Below, in pieces: positions 35,134 through 44,085 of a DNA stretch of 51,865 nt. The DNA is from Gammaproteobacteria bacterium (GTDB lineage Bacteria > Pseudomonadota > Gammaproteobacteria > Ga0077536). Below the pieces are notes generated by a model. The model was not told the DNA's origin, searched no databases, and saw only the letters and a program-made list of their open reading frames with translations. The stretch is from positions 1 through 51,865 of the forward strand of contig JADLGE010000012.1 in the NCBI GenBank assembly GCA_020849475.1. Reading direction: 5' to 3'. Position 1 is the first letter of the stretch. Every line of letters begins with the position of its first letter. A program made the translations under genes and the position numbers.

Positions 35134-36552
35134 TCAATTGCTTTCCAGCTTGCGGCCCGGACGTCGACGGCGCAGCGCCAGCAGTCCGATGCCGAGCAGG
35201 CCCGCTGCAGGCGGCAGAGGCACCGGCGCCACTTCGAGACGCAGGTGCGAGCCGAAATCGCGCAAGACCAGTCGTCCGTGAGCCAGAGCCGGCAACAGCA
35301 CTTCATCGAAATGGCCCTGGATGCCGGCCGCGGCAAACAGGAAATCGAAACCGCTGCCGACTTGCGGTGTGAAGCCGTCCACCAGGCTGACTTGCAGGCG
35401 TCCGCCCAGCAAGACCGCGCCGCTCACACGCAGGATGTCGTGCGCCGCCGGCCCGAGTTCGATGTCGAGCGCCGCATTCACGTCCTGGCTGTAATCGCCG
35501 TCAATCTCCGTCAGTCCGGGTGACGCGCCAGGCGCGAGCGTGCCGCCGAGGTTGTGCAGATCGCCGACGAACAGCCCGGTGGCGAGCGTGCCGGCGCTGA
35601 ACTCGAAGGCGCCGCCATCGACTCGGATGCGCGCCGCTTGCCTCCCGCGAGTTCCACCAGGCTGCCACGGCCGATCACGAGTTCGTCACTCACTGTCACC
35701 GCGCCGCGATCGTAGACCGACAACTGTGCGCGGCTGCCGAGGGAGAGATCTTCCGCGAGCAGCCAGCGTGCTTCGTTTTCGACACTGACCGTCGCGCCGG
35801 GGCGGGCGCCGGGCGCCACACCGATCAGACCGTTGCGCGCCGCGAGTTCGCCGCGACCAACGAGGCGCAGCTTGCCTTCATTGATCACGTCGTCGCCGAC
35901 GTGTGCGCTCGCGTTACTCAGCTTCCAGGTGCCGCGTCCGCCCTTTTCCAGGTTACCAACGCCGCTGATATGGCCTTCGAAGTCGCCGTCGCGATGGTCG
36001 TAGCCTAAGGCGAGATCGGCCGCGAGATGCACGTCGCTTTCGCCCGAGACCATGCCAAGCTGCTCGCGCGCCGCGCTGACGCGCAGCGCCGGCATGCACA
36101 GCGGCGGCATTGGGGTCGCGCAGATTGTCGCCGGCGCCGAGTTCGAGCGTGCCGGCGCCGGCGAGCGCACCGAGTTGCTGGCTGCCGCCGTAGACCAATA
36201 GCGTGGCGGGCGCGTCGACGGTCACTGCGTTATCCCCGCCCAGCGCGTTCGCCACCCCCAGCCCCAGCACGCCGCCACCCACGTGCACCGCGCCACTGAA
36301 GTCATTGTGACCGAGCAGATTCATGCGGCCGTTGCCAGCCTTGGTGAACACTCCGTCGCCGGACATCACGCCGCCAAGCAGACTCGTGTGATAGCCCTTG
36401 TCCCGGAAGCGCATATAGGCCGCGACCTCGTCGCGGTGAGCGGGATGGACTTGGGGCAGACAAATGAGAAGTGCCGCTAGGCCAGGAGTGGATGCGTCAA
36501 AGACGAGCAGCAGACCGGGACAAGCTCCGACAGCCCTGGGCCAAGCGCTCAT
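35134..36552 (-). pseudogene. Autotransporter-repeat, VPLPA/PEP-CTERM surface protein with two frameshifts
   Basis: Three pieces in two frames give one protein of about 470 residues. Piece 1 (36552 to about 36100) contains GGVMSGDGVFTKAGNGRMNLLG, DFSGAVHVGGGVLGLG and GAGTLELGAGDNLR. Piece 2 (to about 35645) contains FEGHISGVGNLEKGGRGTWKLSN and VIGRGSLVELAGG. Piece 3 returns to the first frame with GGTLAPGASPGLTEIDGDYSQ and ends in VPLPPAAGLLGIGLLALRRRRP, an exosortase-type tail. The repeats are autotransporter-associated beta-strand repeats. The shifts near 36100 and 35645 compensate each other. Either the gene decayed recently or these are assembly errors in GC-rich DNA. A weak hydrophobic stretch (GLAALLICL) near the start may be the signal peptide. 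Confidence 0.75.
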
Positions 36553-36590
36553 CGAGTCAGACTCAGCGTTCGAGCAAGGTGCAACGAGCG

Positions 36591-37586
36591 CTACGCCCCT
36601 TCGCGCATGCCGCTGTGAATCCGCGGCCAGACCTCGGCATTGACGCAATGATCCGGCAGTTCGCCGCGCGCGAGCTTCTCGATGTTGCGCACCACCGCCG
36701 CGCCGATGCCACGCAGGCTCTCTTCCGTCACCCCACCGACATGGGGTGTGGCGATGACGTTGTATTGGAACAGCGTATCTGCGGGGTTGAAGGGCTCCTG
36801 CCAGAACACATCGAGGCCTGCGCCCGCGAGGTGGCCGCTTGCCAGTGCCGCCAAGAGCGCGGCGTAGTCGACCACCTGTCCGCGCGCAATGTTCACCAGG
36901 TAGGCGCCGGGCTTGAGCGCGCCCAGCACGTGTGCATCCACGAGGCCAATGTTGTCCGGCGTCGCCGGCGCGGCCACCACCAGGTAGTCGGCCTCGCCCA
37001 GCACCTCGAGCGCGTGCGCTGCGGATACATGGCGCTCGAGCTTGACGCTCGTATCGCGCGCCCGCTCGCCGCTTGGGCCGCTTCTGGATACAGCCATCAC
37101 GCGCGCCCCAAAGCCGCCGAGCCGCCGCGCAATCTCTTCACCGATGCCGCCATAGCCGAGGATCACCACCGTGCTGCCCCATAGCGCGCGACCCATGGGG
37201 CCGCTGAAGCGGCGTTCGCGGAAGCGCTGCTGCGCGGTCGGGATCTGTCGCCCCAGCATCATCATCAATGACACCGCGAGTTCAGCGACGGATTCGGCGT
37301 TGCCCGAGCCGACGCTCGGCACATTGGCGACCAGCACACCGGCGCGCGTCGCGGCCTCGATGTCGACGATATCGAGACCAACACCGTACTGCTGTATGAG
37401 CTTGATGCGCCCGCCAGCGAGCGCCGCCTCCGGAATGCGCGTCATGATCGGCACCACCACGTCGACCTCGCGCGCGACGTCGACGATGTCGCTGGCGTCG
37501 CACTCGACGATGAGATCATCGCCAAAGGCCTCACCAAGTATTTGCCTGACGCGAGAGAAGCCTCGCACCGCGAGCGCAATGCGCAT
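36591..37586 (-). CDS. D-isomer specific 2-hydroxyacid dehydrogenase
   Basis: 331 residues. The NAD-binding motif GYGGIG (144-149) lies within the inserted Rossmann domain; the catalytic residues are in place: R235 (NIARGQVVD), E264 (DVFWQEP) and H282 (ATPHVGG). The family reduces 2-keto acids to D-2-hydroxy acids or the reverse (lactate, glycerate, phosphoglycerate-like substrates). The ATG at 37586 has GGAG about nine bases upstream, and the in-frame start at 37667 lies inside a palindromic repeat, so it is rejected. It is divergent from the crotonase gene, with the repeat 37610-37700 between them. Substrate not determinable. Confidence 0.9.
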   Translation of the reverse strand: MRIALAVRGFSRVRQILGEAFGDDLIVECDASDIVDVAREVDVVVPIMTRIPEAALAGGRIKLIQQYGVGLDIVDIEAATRAGVLVANVPSVGSGNAESVAELAVSLMMMLGRQIPTAQQRFRERRFSGPMGRALWGSTVVILGYGGIGEEIARRLGGFGARVMAVSRSGPSGERARDTSVKLERHVSAAHALEVLGEADYLVVAAPATPDNIGLVDAHVLGALKPGAYLVNIARGQVVDYAALLAALASGHLAGAGLDVFWQEPFNPADTLFQYNVIATPHVGGVTEESLRGIGAAVVRNIEKLARGELPDHCVNAEVWPRIHSGMREGA

Positions 37587-37609
37587 GGGGATATCACTCC
37601 TGCTTGAGA

Positions 37610-37700
37610 TGGAATAGGGGACAGACCGCGGTTTCCCCGCTCCTGCGCTCAAGCACGCACCGCCCAAGAGGCGGGAAACCGTGGTCTGTCCCCTATTCCA
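37610..37700. repeat. Long palindromic repeat element (about 30-bp arms)
   Basis: The left arm (37610-37640) begins TGGAATAGGGGACAGACC, and the right arm (37671-37700) is its near-perfect inverse complement, with one substitution and one extra C in the left arm; the loop is 30 bp. The core GGGGACAGACCACGG resembles dispersed palindromes found in many proteobacterial genomes and often linked to IS200-like (RAYT) transposases. It sits between two divergent starts, so it may also affect their transcription. Confidence 0.8.
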
Positions 37701-37822
37701 CCCTCGCGACTGCCGCTTCGCAAGCTATGCTTGCAAGGCAACCCAGCATCGCCTTGCGGCCCAACCGGACGTTGCCCGCCCGCGGATTGCGCATCCAATA
37801 CTCAACGTCGCGGGAGGACCTC

Positions 37823-38596
37823 ATGAGCGTCTTTGCATCCTATTCGACCAAGTACCGGCATCTGCGCATGGAACGGCGTGACGGCATACTGCAGGTCACG
37901 CTTCATTCCGAGGGCGAGACTTTACGCTGGGGCGGTGGCCCCCATGCCGAGTTCGGCGCCGCGTTTCGCGATATCGGCGCGGACCCTGACAATCGCGTCA
38001 TCATCATGACCGGCGTCGGCGATGCGTTCATCGAGCGGGTCGATGCATCCAATGTCGGTCAGCGCCTGCCGGCCACGCGGATGTCGCCGCACACCTGGAA
38101 CCAGATCTACTGGAACGCCAAGCAGCTCTTGATGAACCTGCTCGAAATCGAAGTGCCGATGATCGCCGCGGTCAATGGGCCCGTGTCGATTCACGCCGAG
38201 CTTGCCGTGCTGTGCGACATCGTGCTCGCGGCGGAGCATGCGTCGTTCCAGGATGCCCCGCATTTTCCCAATGGGCTGGTGCCCGGCGATGGCGTCCATG
38301 TCATCTGGCCGCTGGTGCTCGGCATCAATCGCGGCCGGTATTTTCTGCTGACCGGGCAAACGCTGTCGGCCCGTCGCGCGGAGGAAATGGGCGTTGTCAA
38401 CGAAGTGCTGCCGGCCGACCAATTGCTGGCGCGGGCGTGGGAACTCGCCGGGCAACTGGCGCAGCAACCGCCGCTGACCTTGCGCTATGCACGTGTGCTA
38501 CTGACGCAGCGACTCAAACAGTTGATGCTGGAGCAACTCGGCCACGGTCTCGCCCTGCAGGGACTTGGCGCCAACGATTACTGGCCGCCTGCTTGA
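37823..38596 (+). CDS. Crotonase-family beta-diketone hydrolase, 6-oxocamphor hydrolase-like
   Basis: 257 residues, the usual length of 6-oxocamphor hydrolase. The pattern YRHLRMERRDGILQVTLHSEGETLRW, LEIEVPMIAAVNGPVSIHAEL, FQDAPHFPNGLVPGDGVHVIWP and LGINRGRYFLLTGQTL follows that enzyme closely, from memory of its sequence. H124, H147 and D156 fall at the spacing of its catalytic His122, His145 and Asp154, and W36 is also kept. That enzyme performs a retro-Claisen C-C cleavage of a cyclic beta-diketone without CoA. GGGAGG lies seven bases before the ATG. With the LLM enzyme it argues for an alicyclic degradation route; ordinary enoyl-CoA hydratase is the alternative. Confidence 0.82.
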   Translation: MSVFASYSTKYRHLRMERRDGILQVTLHSEGETLRWGGGPHAEFGAAFRDIGADPDNRVIIMTGVGDAFIERVDASNVGQRLPATRMSPHTWNQIYWNAKQLLMNLLEIEVPMIAAVNGPVSIHAELAVLCDIVLAAEHASFQDAPHFPNGLVPGDGVHVIWPLVLGINRGRYFLLTGQTLSARRAEEMGVVNEVLPADQLLARAWELAGQLAQQPPLTLRYARVLLTQRLKQLMLEQLGHGLALQGLGANDYWPPA

Positions 38597-38708
38597 GGGC
38601 GAATGATTTCCCCGAGGCGTGCATTGCATGGACGGTCACGGCTGCGTGGTGCCGAGACAGGGTTTTTCCGCAGATCACGCTTCGTGACGGCGCGCCCAAG
38701 GACATTCA

Positions 38709-39206
38709 ATGCCAGACATGAAGCGAACCCTGAAGCTCGTGCGTACGCTGGCCGCGATGGCCATGGGCGGCGGCATCTGCGCAAGCATTGCGCTGTTGCT
38801 GCGTGCGCCGCCGATGGACGACGTCGCCGCCTACCTCGCGCTGCGCGCGAGTCTCGCGTCGATAGCACGCATGGTGCTGCTGCCGGCCACGGCGCTCACG
38901 CTCGTCAGCGGCCTGTTATCCATTGCCGTCCATCGCCCTTTCCACAATGCCGGCTGGGCGTGGTTCAAGGCGCTCACTGGCGTATTGGTATTCGAAGGCA
39001 CGCTCGGTGGCATCGACTCGCCGGCACAGCGCGCGCTGGCGTCGGTGACGAGCAAGGCGCCGGTCGATCACGCCGCGCTCGCCGAACTGCTTCGACACGA
39101 ATGGGGCGCGCTATGGATTATTTTGTGTCTGTGCGTCGCGAACGTGGTGCTGGGCATCTGGCGGCCGAAATTCGGCCGCGGGCGCGCGGTTGAGGGACGA
39201 GGTTGA
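38709..39206 (+). CDS. Four-helix membrane protein, DUF2269-like
   Basis: 165 residues with about four hydrophobic segments: TLAAMAMGGGICASIALLL, ARMVLLPATALTLVSGLLSIAV, AWFKALTGVLVFEGTLG and WGALWIILCLCVANVVLGIW, plus a short basic tail. The spacing and the second-helix pattern resemble the DUF2269 integral membrane family, whose role is not known. The start may be 38709 or the ATG at 38718. It follows the crotonase gene by 112 bp and may be co-transcribed with it. Confidence 0.6.
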   Translation: MPDMKRTLKLVRTLAAMAMGGGICASIALLLRAPPMDDVAAYLALRASLASIARMVLLPATALTLVSGLLSIAVHRPFHNAGWAWFKALTGVLVFEGTLGGIDSPAQRALASVTSKAPVDHAALAELLRHEWGALWIILCLCVANVVLGIWRPKFGRGRAVEGRG

Positions 39207-39648
39207 GGGACGAGGGTGAGGACCAAGGCAAGAGCGCTGGGCGTCAGCGCTGCTCTGCTCGCGAAGCCGTCCGCCTCAGCGCTCGCGCGTGCGATGGTCG
39301 GTGAACGGGTGGGCCACCACCTCGGTATCGGCGAAATCGCGAAAGCGCTTCCACAGACCGTCTTCAATGCGGATTTCATGCGCGCTGATGTGCACTCCAA
39401 CTTGATCCAGTTCCCCATCGATTTTGCGTTTCGGTGTAACCAGCCCGCTTGAGACCAACGTGGCGATCGGGCGCCAGAAATTCACGGCGCTACAGGTCAT
39501 TTGAAATCGCAAAAAGGCGCAGCGCTCTGAAGCGCAATTCGACGCACATAAGAACGTGTGTCGATGGAAAGGAGAGGGAACGGGCGCGGATTGACAGTCG
39601 CCGGGCCCCACATCCGCGCAGGTGAGCGCTCTTCGCGACTGCAGATCG
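39207..39648. other. Stretch without a supportable gene
   Basis: 442 bp. A short direct repeat of GGTTGAGGGACGA occurs near 39188-39215. On the minus strand 39276-39480 reads GLVTPKRKIDGELDQVGVHI and EIRIEDGLWKRFRDFADTEV, which looks somewhat protein-like and could be the end of a decayed gene, but I recognise no family and see no start. Confidence 0.4.
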
Positions 39649-40371
39649 TTACAGTGTGGAGATAAATGCTCTGCGTGGGCGAACGCTAGGAACGACAAGC
39701 AGCCCGCAGACCATGAGCAAAAGTGTGCCGGGTTCCGGTACGGCAGTCAGAGACCCGTCGAATTCGATGATGCCAAACCTGGTTTGGCTGAATAGTGCTG
39801 AGATGGTCAGGGAGTAAGGGCCTTGGATGTCTGGAATTTTATCAGCGCGATTGACGTCCTGAACCTGATACGTCGATTGGAAATTGACAAGCTCGTGCTC
39901 GTGCCCGAACAAGGTGTTGGTGCTGTCGAAATAGCTTGCCACGGTATACAGGCCCGACCTCGGATCGCTGTTCGCAAGCTTAAAGATCGAGAACAGCGTA
40001 CTGGGCTCCGGCAACGGTCCGATGAAGTCTGTATCGCTCAGTTCGAGTAGCACGCTGGGGGCTAGAGTAAGTGCCGTCTGAACGAGTTTGCCCGAGAGAG
40101 CAAGGGCTGGATTGGCGGCATCCCCCAGTGCAGGTTTGCTCTTGCCGGAGACACCGATAAACGTAAATCCGAATCTCGTGCCGGAGAATTGAACGGTACC
40201 CGCGCTCAAGGGATCAAGCGGGTCAGCGGTGAACGTGTTTGCAAGATTGACTGGCCGCAGGTGGGTGATTCGCAGCACGGGCGTGCCCCAAGATGCGCAG
40301 GGCAGGCCCACCCATAGCACGAGCAGCATGAATAGGGGGGCGGCGCCTGAAAGCAGGTCGGGATGTTTCAT
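39649..40371 (-). CDS. PEP-CTERM sorting-domain secreted protein
   Basis: 240 residues. A signal peptide (APLFMLLVLWVGLPCASWG) is followed by a beta-rich domain and a textbook C-terminal signal: AVPEPGTLLLMVCGLLVVP with the PEP motif, a hydrophobic helix and a basic end (RPRR). It should be exported by Sec and processed by an exosortase. The ATG at 40371 has GGGAG eight bases upstream; longer in-frame starts lie in non-coding sequence. The middle contains FHLRPVNLAN-like and NTLFGHEHELVNFQSTYQV segments with no family I recognise. It is divergent from the cbb3 oxidase operon. Confidence 0.86.
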   Translation of the reverse strand: MKHPDLLSGAAPLFMLLVLWVGLPCASWGTPVLRITHLRPVNLANTFTADPLDPLSAGTVQFSGTRFGFTFIGVSGKSKPALGDAANPALALSGKLVQTALTLAPSVLLELSDTDFIGPLPEPSTLFSIFKLANSDPRSGLYTVASYFDSTNTLFGHEHELVNFQSTYQVQDVNRADKIPDIQGPYSLTISALFSQTRFGIIEFDGSLTAVPEPGTLLLMVCGLLVVPSVRPRRAFISTL

Positions 40372-40597
40372 GCAGATATCTCCCTGAACGAATAGGGCAT
40401 TCCTTTGACGACCCCGGCGGTCGGTGCGCCTTGGCCAATGGTTGCCTGGCAGCAGTAGCTTGGCGTGCTCGCCAGGATTATGTCTACATGACCGCCTGAC
40501 AGAAAGACAAAACCCGCGCGAGGCAGCCTCTTTCATTGTTCGGACGCATTGGCCATGGCGGGCGGACGCCAGATATCGACACGTCCGGAGCACTGAC

Positions 40598-40663
40598 ATG
40601 AGTCAGAGCGATCGCTGGCGTTTCTTTGGGACAATGCGTGACCCTGTCGGGAGCGCCCTATGA
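40598..40663 (+). CDS. 21-residue upstream ORF coupled to ccoN
   Basis: ATG at 40598 with GGAG seven bases before it encodes MSQSDRWRFFGTMRDPVGSA plus one residue and stops at TGA 40661-40663, which overlaps the ccoN ATG (ATGA). Its second half also contains the ribosome site of ccoN (GGGAG). It may be a leader that couples or modulates translation of the oxidase, or simply a chance frame. No similarity is recognised. Confidence 0.4.
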   Translation: MSQSDRWRFFGTMRDPVGSAL

Positions 40664-42126
40664 CTGCCATCGAGACCTACGACGACAGAGTTGTACGCCT
40701 GTTCCTGTTCGCCTCGGCGGTGTGGGGCATTATCGGCATGCTCGTCGGCATGTATCTGGCAGCGGAACTGGCCTGGCCGTTCTGGAATCTGGACGTTCCG
40801 TTCCTGGCCTTCAGCAAGCTACGTCCAGACCACACCTTTGGCGTGATCTTCGCGTTCGGCGGTTCCGCACTGATTGGCACCTGCTTTTACGTCGTGCAGC
40901 GCACCGGGCACACGCGCCTGGCCCTGCCGCGGCTGGCGGAGTTCACGTTCTGGGGCTGGCAACTGATCTGTGTGCTGGCGATGGTGACGATGCCGCTGGG
41001 CATGACGCAGAGCAAGGAATACGCCGAGCCAGAATGGTTCGTCGACATTCTCATCGCCGTGGTCTGGGTGAGTTTCGGCGCGGTATTCTTCGCCACGCTC
41101 GCGCGCCGGCGCATCCGCCACATCTACGTCGCGAACTGGTATTACAGCGCCTTCATCATCGCGGTCGGATTGCTGCACATCATCAACAACATCGCCATTC
41201 CGGTGTCGATGACCAAGTCGTATCCGATCTATTCCGGAGCGGTCGATGCGATGGTGCAGTGGTGGTACGGCCATAACGCGGTCGCGTTCTTTCTCACCGC
41301 GGGCTTTCTCGGCATGATGTACTACTTCGTGCCGCGCCAGGCGCAGCAACCGCTGTGGAGTTACCGTTTCTCGATCGTCAATTTCTGGGCATTGATCTCA
41401 ACCTACATGTGGGCGGGATCGCATCACCTGATGTACACCGCCCTGCCCGACTGGGTGCAATCGGTCGGTATGGCGTTTTCGCTGGTGCTGCTGATGCCGA
41501 GCTTGGGTTCGGCGGCAAATGGTCTGTTCACGTTCAACGGTTCGTGGCACCGGCTGAAGGAGGACCCAGCCGCGAAGTTCATGGTATTGGCGCTGGTGTT
41601 CTACGCCGCGGCCACGTTCGAAGGCTCGCTGATGGCGGTCAAGACCGTGAATTCACTATCGCACTACACCGACTGGACCATCGCTCACGTGCATTCCGGA
41701 TCGCTCGGTTGGGTGGCGATGATTACGATCGGCTCGCTGTACGCGATGGCGCCGCGTGCGCTCGGCCGTCCCGCCATGTACTCGCGCAAGGGCATGGAAC
41801 TGCATTTCTGGCTGCACCTGACCGGCACCTTGTTCTACGTCATTGCGATGTGGACCGCAGGCGTCATCGAAGGCACGATGTGGCGCGCGACCAATCCGGA
41901 CGGCGCGCTGACCCATTCCTTTCTCGACAGCCTGATCGCGATCAAGCCGCTATACATGGTCCGCTGGTTCGGCGGCGTGCTGATCTGGCTCGGCATGTGG
42001 GTGATGGCATGGAACCTGTGGTACACCGCAGCCGACGCGCGCAAACCGATCATCTCGCCGATTCCTGTGCCGATTCCGGACCCGGAACCCAGGCAGACGC
42101 CGGCCCCATTGCCGGTGCAAGGTTGA
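40660..42126 (+). CDS. ccoN: cbb3-type cytochrome c oxidase subunit I
   Basis: 488-residue, 12-helix catalytic subunit of the high-affinity oxidase; reduces O2 to water and pumps protons. The metal ligands are visible: H58 (low-spin heme, RPDHTFG), H205 (CuB, WWYGHNAV), H255-H256 (Cu[12 protein letters not shown]) with Y249 in the position of the cross-linked Tyr, and H343/H345 (AHVHSGSLG) for the high-spin and low-spin hemes. GGGAG lies seven bases before the ATG. It leads ccoNOQP. No FNR/Anr box (TTGAT-N4-ATCAA) is visible upstream, which is unusual for this operon. Confidence 0.95.
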   Translation: MTAIETYDDRVVRLFLFASAVWGIIGMLVGMYLAAELAWPFWNLDVPFLAFSKLRPDHTFGVIFAFGGSALIGTCFYVVQRTGHTRLALPRLAEFTFWGWQLICVLAMVTMPLGMTQSKEYAEPEWFVDILIAVVWVSFGAVFFATLARRRIRHIYVANWYYSAFIIAVGLLHIINNIAIPVSMTKSYPIYSGAVDAMVQWWYGHNAVAFFLTAGFLGMMYYFVPRQAQQPLWSYRFSIVNFWALISTYMWAGSHHLMYTALPDWVQSVGMAFSLVLLMPSLGSAANGLFTFNGSWHRLKEDPAAKFMVLALVFYAAATFEGSLMAVKTVNSLSHYTDWTIAHVHSGSLGWVAMITIGSLYAMAPRALGRPAMYSRKGMELHFWLHLTGTLFYVIAMWTAGVIEGTMWRATNPDGALTHSFLDSLIAIKPLYMVRWFGGVLIWLGMWVMAWNLWYTAADARKPIISPIPVPIPDPEPRQTPAPLPVQG

Positions 42127-42136
42127 GGAACTCGCC

Positions 42137-42799
42137 ATGGCCTATCGTCATTTCGAGTTCATCGAAAAGCACGCATGGGCGCTCGGCATCCTCACCGCCA
42201 TCATGGTGTCGATAGGCGGCCTTGCCGAGATCACGCCGCTGTTCATCGAGTCGAACAGGGTGCAGCCGGCCGAAGGCGTCAAACCCTACGCTCCACTGCG
42301 TCTGGCGGGACGAGACGTCTACGTGCGCGAAGGCTGCTATGTGTGCCACTCGCAGATGATCCGCGCGCTGCGCTTCGAAACCGAACGCTACGGACATTAC
42401 TCGACGGCCAGTGAATCGGTTTACGACCGTCCGTTCCAGTGGGGCAGTAAACGCACCGGACCGGACCTCGCTCGCGTCGGCGGCAAGTATTCGGATCCGT
42501 GGCAGCGACTGCACCTGATGGATCCGCGCCAGGTCGTGCCGCAGTCGAATATGCCGGGCTACCCGTGGTTGTCGCTCGCGCTGATTGACGGAAAGGACAT
42601 TCAGAAGCGCATGGGCGTGCTGCGTTTCCTCGGCGATCCCTACACCGACGCAGACATCAAGAGCGCGCCAAAGGCGGTCGCCGGCAAGACCGAAATGGAT
42701 GCGCTGATCGCCTACCTGCAAGGGCTCGGCATCGACAACGAGCCGCAAAAGCCCGCGGTCGCGCCAGCGACGGCCGCAACCGACGGAGGTGCGCCATGA
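42137..42799 (+). CDS. ccoO: cbb3-type cytochrome c oxidase subunit II (mono-heme)
   Basis: 220 residues. One N-terminal membrane anchor ([18 protein letters not shown]) is followed by a periplasmic cytochrome c domain with the heme site C67-YV-C-H71 in GCYVCHSQ and the axial Met in [32 protein letters not shown] is the CcoO signature. It starts 10 bp after ccoN and its stop overlaps the ccoQ start by 4 bp. It passes electrons from CcoP to the CcoN low-spin heme. Confidence 0.95.
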   Translation: MAYRHFEFIEKHAWALGILTAIMVSIGGLAEITPLFIESNRVQPAEGVKPYAPLRLAGRDVYVREGCYVCHSQMIRALRFETERYGHYSTASESVYDRPFQWGSKRTGPDLARVGGKYSDPWQRLHLMDPRQVVPQSNMPGYPWLSLALIDGKDIQKRMGVLRFLGDPYTDADIKSAPKAVAGKTEMDALIAYLQGLGIDNEPQKPAVAPATAATDGGAP

Positions 42800-42972
42800 A
42801 TCCGATCTGGGGCCCCGTCGCCGGCGGTTTCATCATCGCCATGATGCTCGTTTTCATCGGCATCTGGGTCTGGGCATGGCTGCCGCGGCACCAGCGCGCG
42901 TTCAACGCTCTGGCAAGCTTGCCCATGGAAGACGACGACGCTGCCGCCATCGCATTGGACGACAAGCCATGA
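42796..42972 (+). CDS. ccoQ: cbb3-type oxidase small subunit
   Basis: 58-residue single-helix protein: [27 protein letters not shown] followed by [20 protein letters not shown] and an acidic tail. This is the typical CcoQ size and plan; it stabilises the oxidase complex. The ATG at 42796 overlaps the ccoO stop (ATGA) and its own stop overlaps the ccoP start in the same way, so all three are translationally coupled. It is short and is easily missed by automatic callers. Confidence 0.88.
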   Translation: MNPIWGPVAGGFIIAMMLVFIGIWVWAWLPRHQRAFNALASLPMEDDDAAAIALDDKP

Positions 42973-43880
42973 GTGATGGCTGGTCGCTGTGGGTGATGGG
43001 CCTCGTGGTGTTCAATATGGGCATCACGCTTTTCCTTTTCCTGTGGGCTCCGCGCGCAAAAATCCCGACTCTGCCGGATGGCACCAGCGGACACATCTGG
43101 GCACATGGCGTATTGCGCGAAGGGGTGCGTAAGCTGCCGTTGTGGTGGGTGCTGTTTTCCGCGGCCATGTTCATGGCCGCATTCACGTATCTGCTGCTGT
43201 TCCCGGGATTCGGCAACCACAAAGGTTTGCTCGGCTGGACTTCGCAGGCGCAGCTTGCGCAGCAAACCGCTGCCAACACCAGCCGCCTGGACGCGACCTT
43301 CCAGCGCTTGGGCGGTTACTCCATCGAACAGCTCGCAGGTGACCACCAGGCGTTGGCGATGGGCGAGGTGCTGTTCCGCGACAACTGCGCGGCCTGCCAT
43401 GGCCGCAACGCGAAAGGGAATCAGCTGCTCGGCGCGCCGAACCTCGCCGATCACGACTGGCTCTACGGCGGCGACGGCCAGGCCATTCAGACCAGCATCC
43501 TCGACGGCCGCCGCGGCGTAATGCCGGCCTGGGGTACGCAGTTCGGCGACGCTGGCGTGGAAAACCTCGCCAACTACGTGTTGAGCCTTGGCGGCGCACC
43601 CCATGAGGCGACCAAGGCCATCGCCGGCAAGGCGCTGTTCACGGTCTGCGCAAGCTGTCATGGGCCGGAAGGCAAGGGCAATCCCGCACTCGGCGCGCCG
43701 AATCTCACCGACACTGTCTGGCTCTACGGCGGCGACCTGGAAACGGTGGAAGCCAGCATCCGCGATGGCCGCGGCGGGATCATGCCGGCGTGGCGCGCGC
43801 GCTTGGGCGAAAACCATGCGCGCGTGACCGCAGCCTATGTCTATTCGCTGTCGCACGGTGATTCGACCCACGCGCAATGA
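42969..43880 (+). CDS. ccoP: cbb3-type cytochrome c oxidase subunit III (di-heme)
   Basis: 303 residues. Two N-terminal helices (LWVMGLVVFNMGITLFLFLW and LWWVLFSAAMFMAAFTYLLLF) are followed by two cytochrome c domains with CAACH (C140-H144) and CASCH (C227-H231). Each is followed by LGAPNL and a VMPAW or IMPAW motif with the axial Met. The repeated layout (WLYGGDG.. / WLYGGDL..) is normal for CcoP. It accepts electrons from soluble cytochromes and passes them to CcoO. The 3' end overlaps the next gene. Confidence 0.94.
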   Translation: MSDGWSLWVMGLVVFNMGITLFLFLWAPRAKIPTLPDGTSGHIWAHGVLREGVRKLPLWWVLFSAAMFMAAFTYLLLFPGFGNHKGLLGWTSQAQLAQQTAANTSRLDATFQRLGGYSIEQLAGDHQALAMGEVLFRDNCAACHGRNAKGNQLLGAPNLADHDWLYGGDGQAIQTSILDGRRGVMPAWGTQFGDAGVENLANYVLSLGGAPHEATKAIAGKALFTVCASCHGPEGKGNPALGAPNLTDTVWLYGGDLETVEASIRDGRGGIMPAWRARLGENHARVTAAYVYSLSHGDSTHAQ

Positions 43881-44085
43881 CGATGGGCCGCGCGACAATT
43901 CCCGCGCGTGGTACCGCCAGGGCATCGTCTGGCTGGGCGCCGCCGTGTTCGCGGCATCCATCGCCGGCTGTATCTGGCTGGTAGTCGTCGCGCAGCGTCA
44001 CGCAGATCCGCCGCTGCCGGTCGCCGGCCTGCAGATCATGAAGGTGCCGCTCGCGCGATCACCTGTCCCGGACAAATCACCATGA
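43837..44085 (+). CDS. Short FixH/CcoH-like membrane protein
   Basis: 82 residues with one membrane helix (IVWLGAAVFAASIAGCIWLVVVA) preceded by WYRQ, then ADPPLPVAG. The position directly after ccoP and before ccoI, and the RAWYRQ...HADPPLP pattern, fit the FixH/CcoH slot of cbb3 assembly genes, but it is about half the usual length. The only ATG in frame is 43837, overlapping ccoP by 44 bp; a non-ATG start closer to 43880 cannot be excluded. It overlaps the truncated ccoI start by 4 bp. Confidence 0.55.
   Translation: MSIRCRTVIRPTRNDDGPRDNSRAWYRQGIVWLGAAVFAASIAGCIWLVVVAQRHADPPLPVAGLQIMKVPLARSPVPDKSP

Noticed and set aside
40372..40597. FNR/Anr or Fur site upstream of ccoN
   Set aside because: No TTGAT-N4-ATCAA or close variant is present on either strand; no other operator convinced me.
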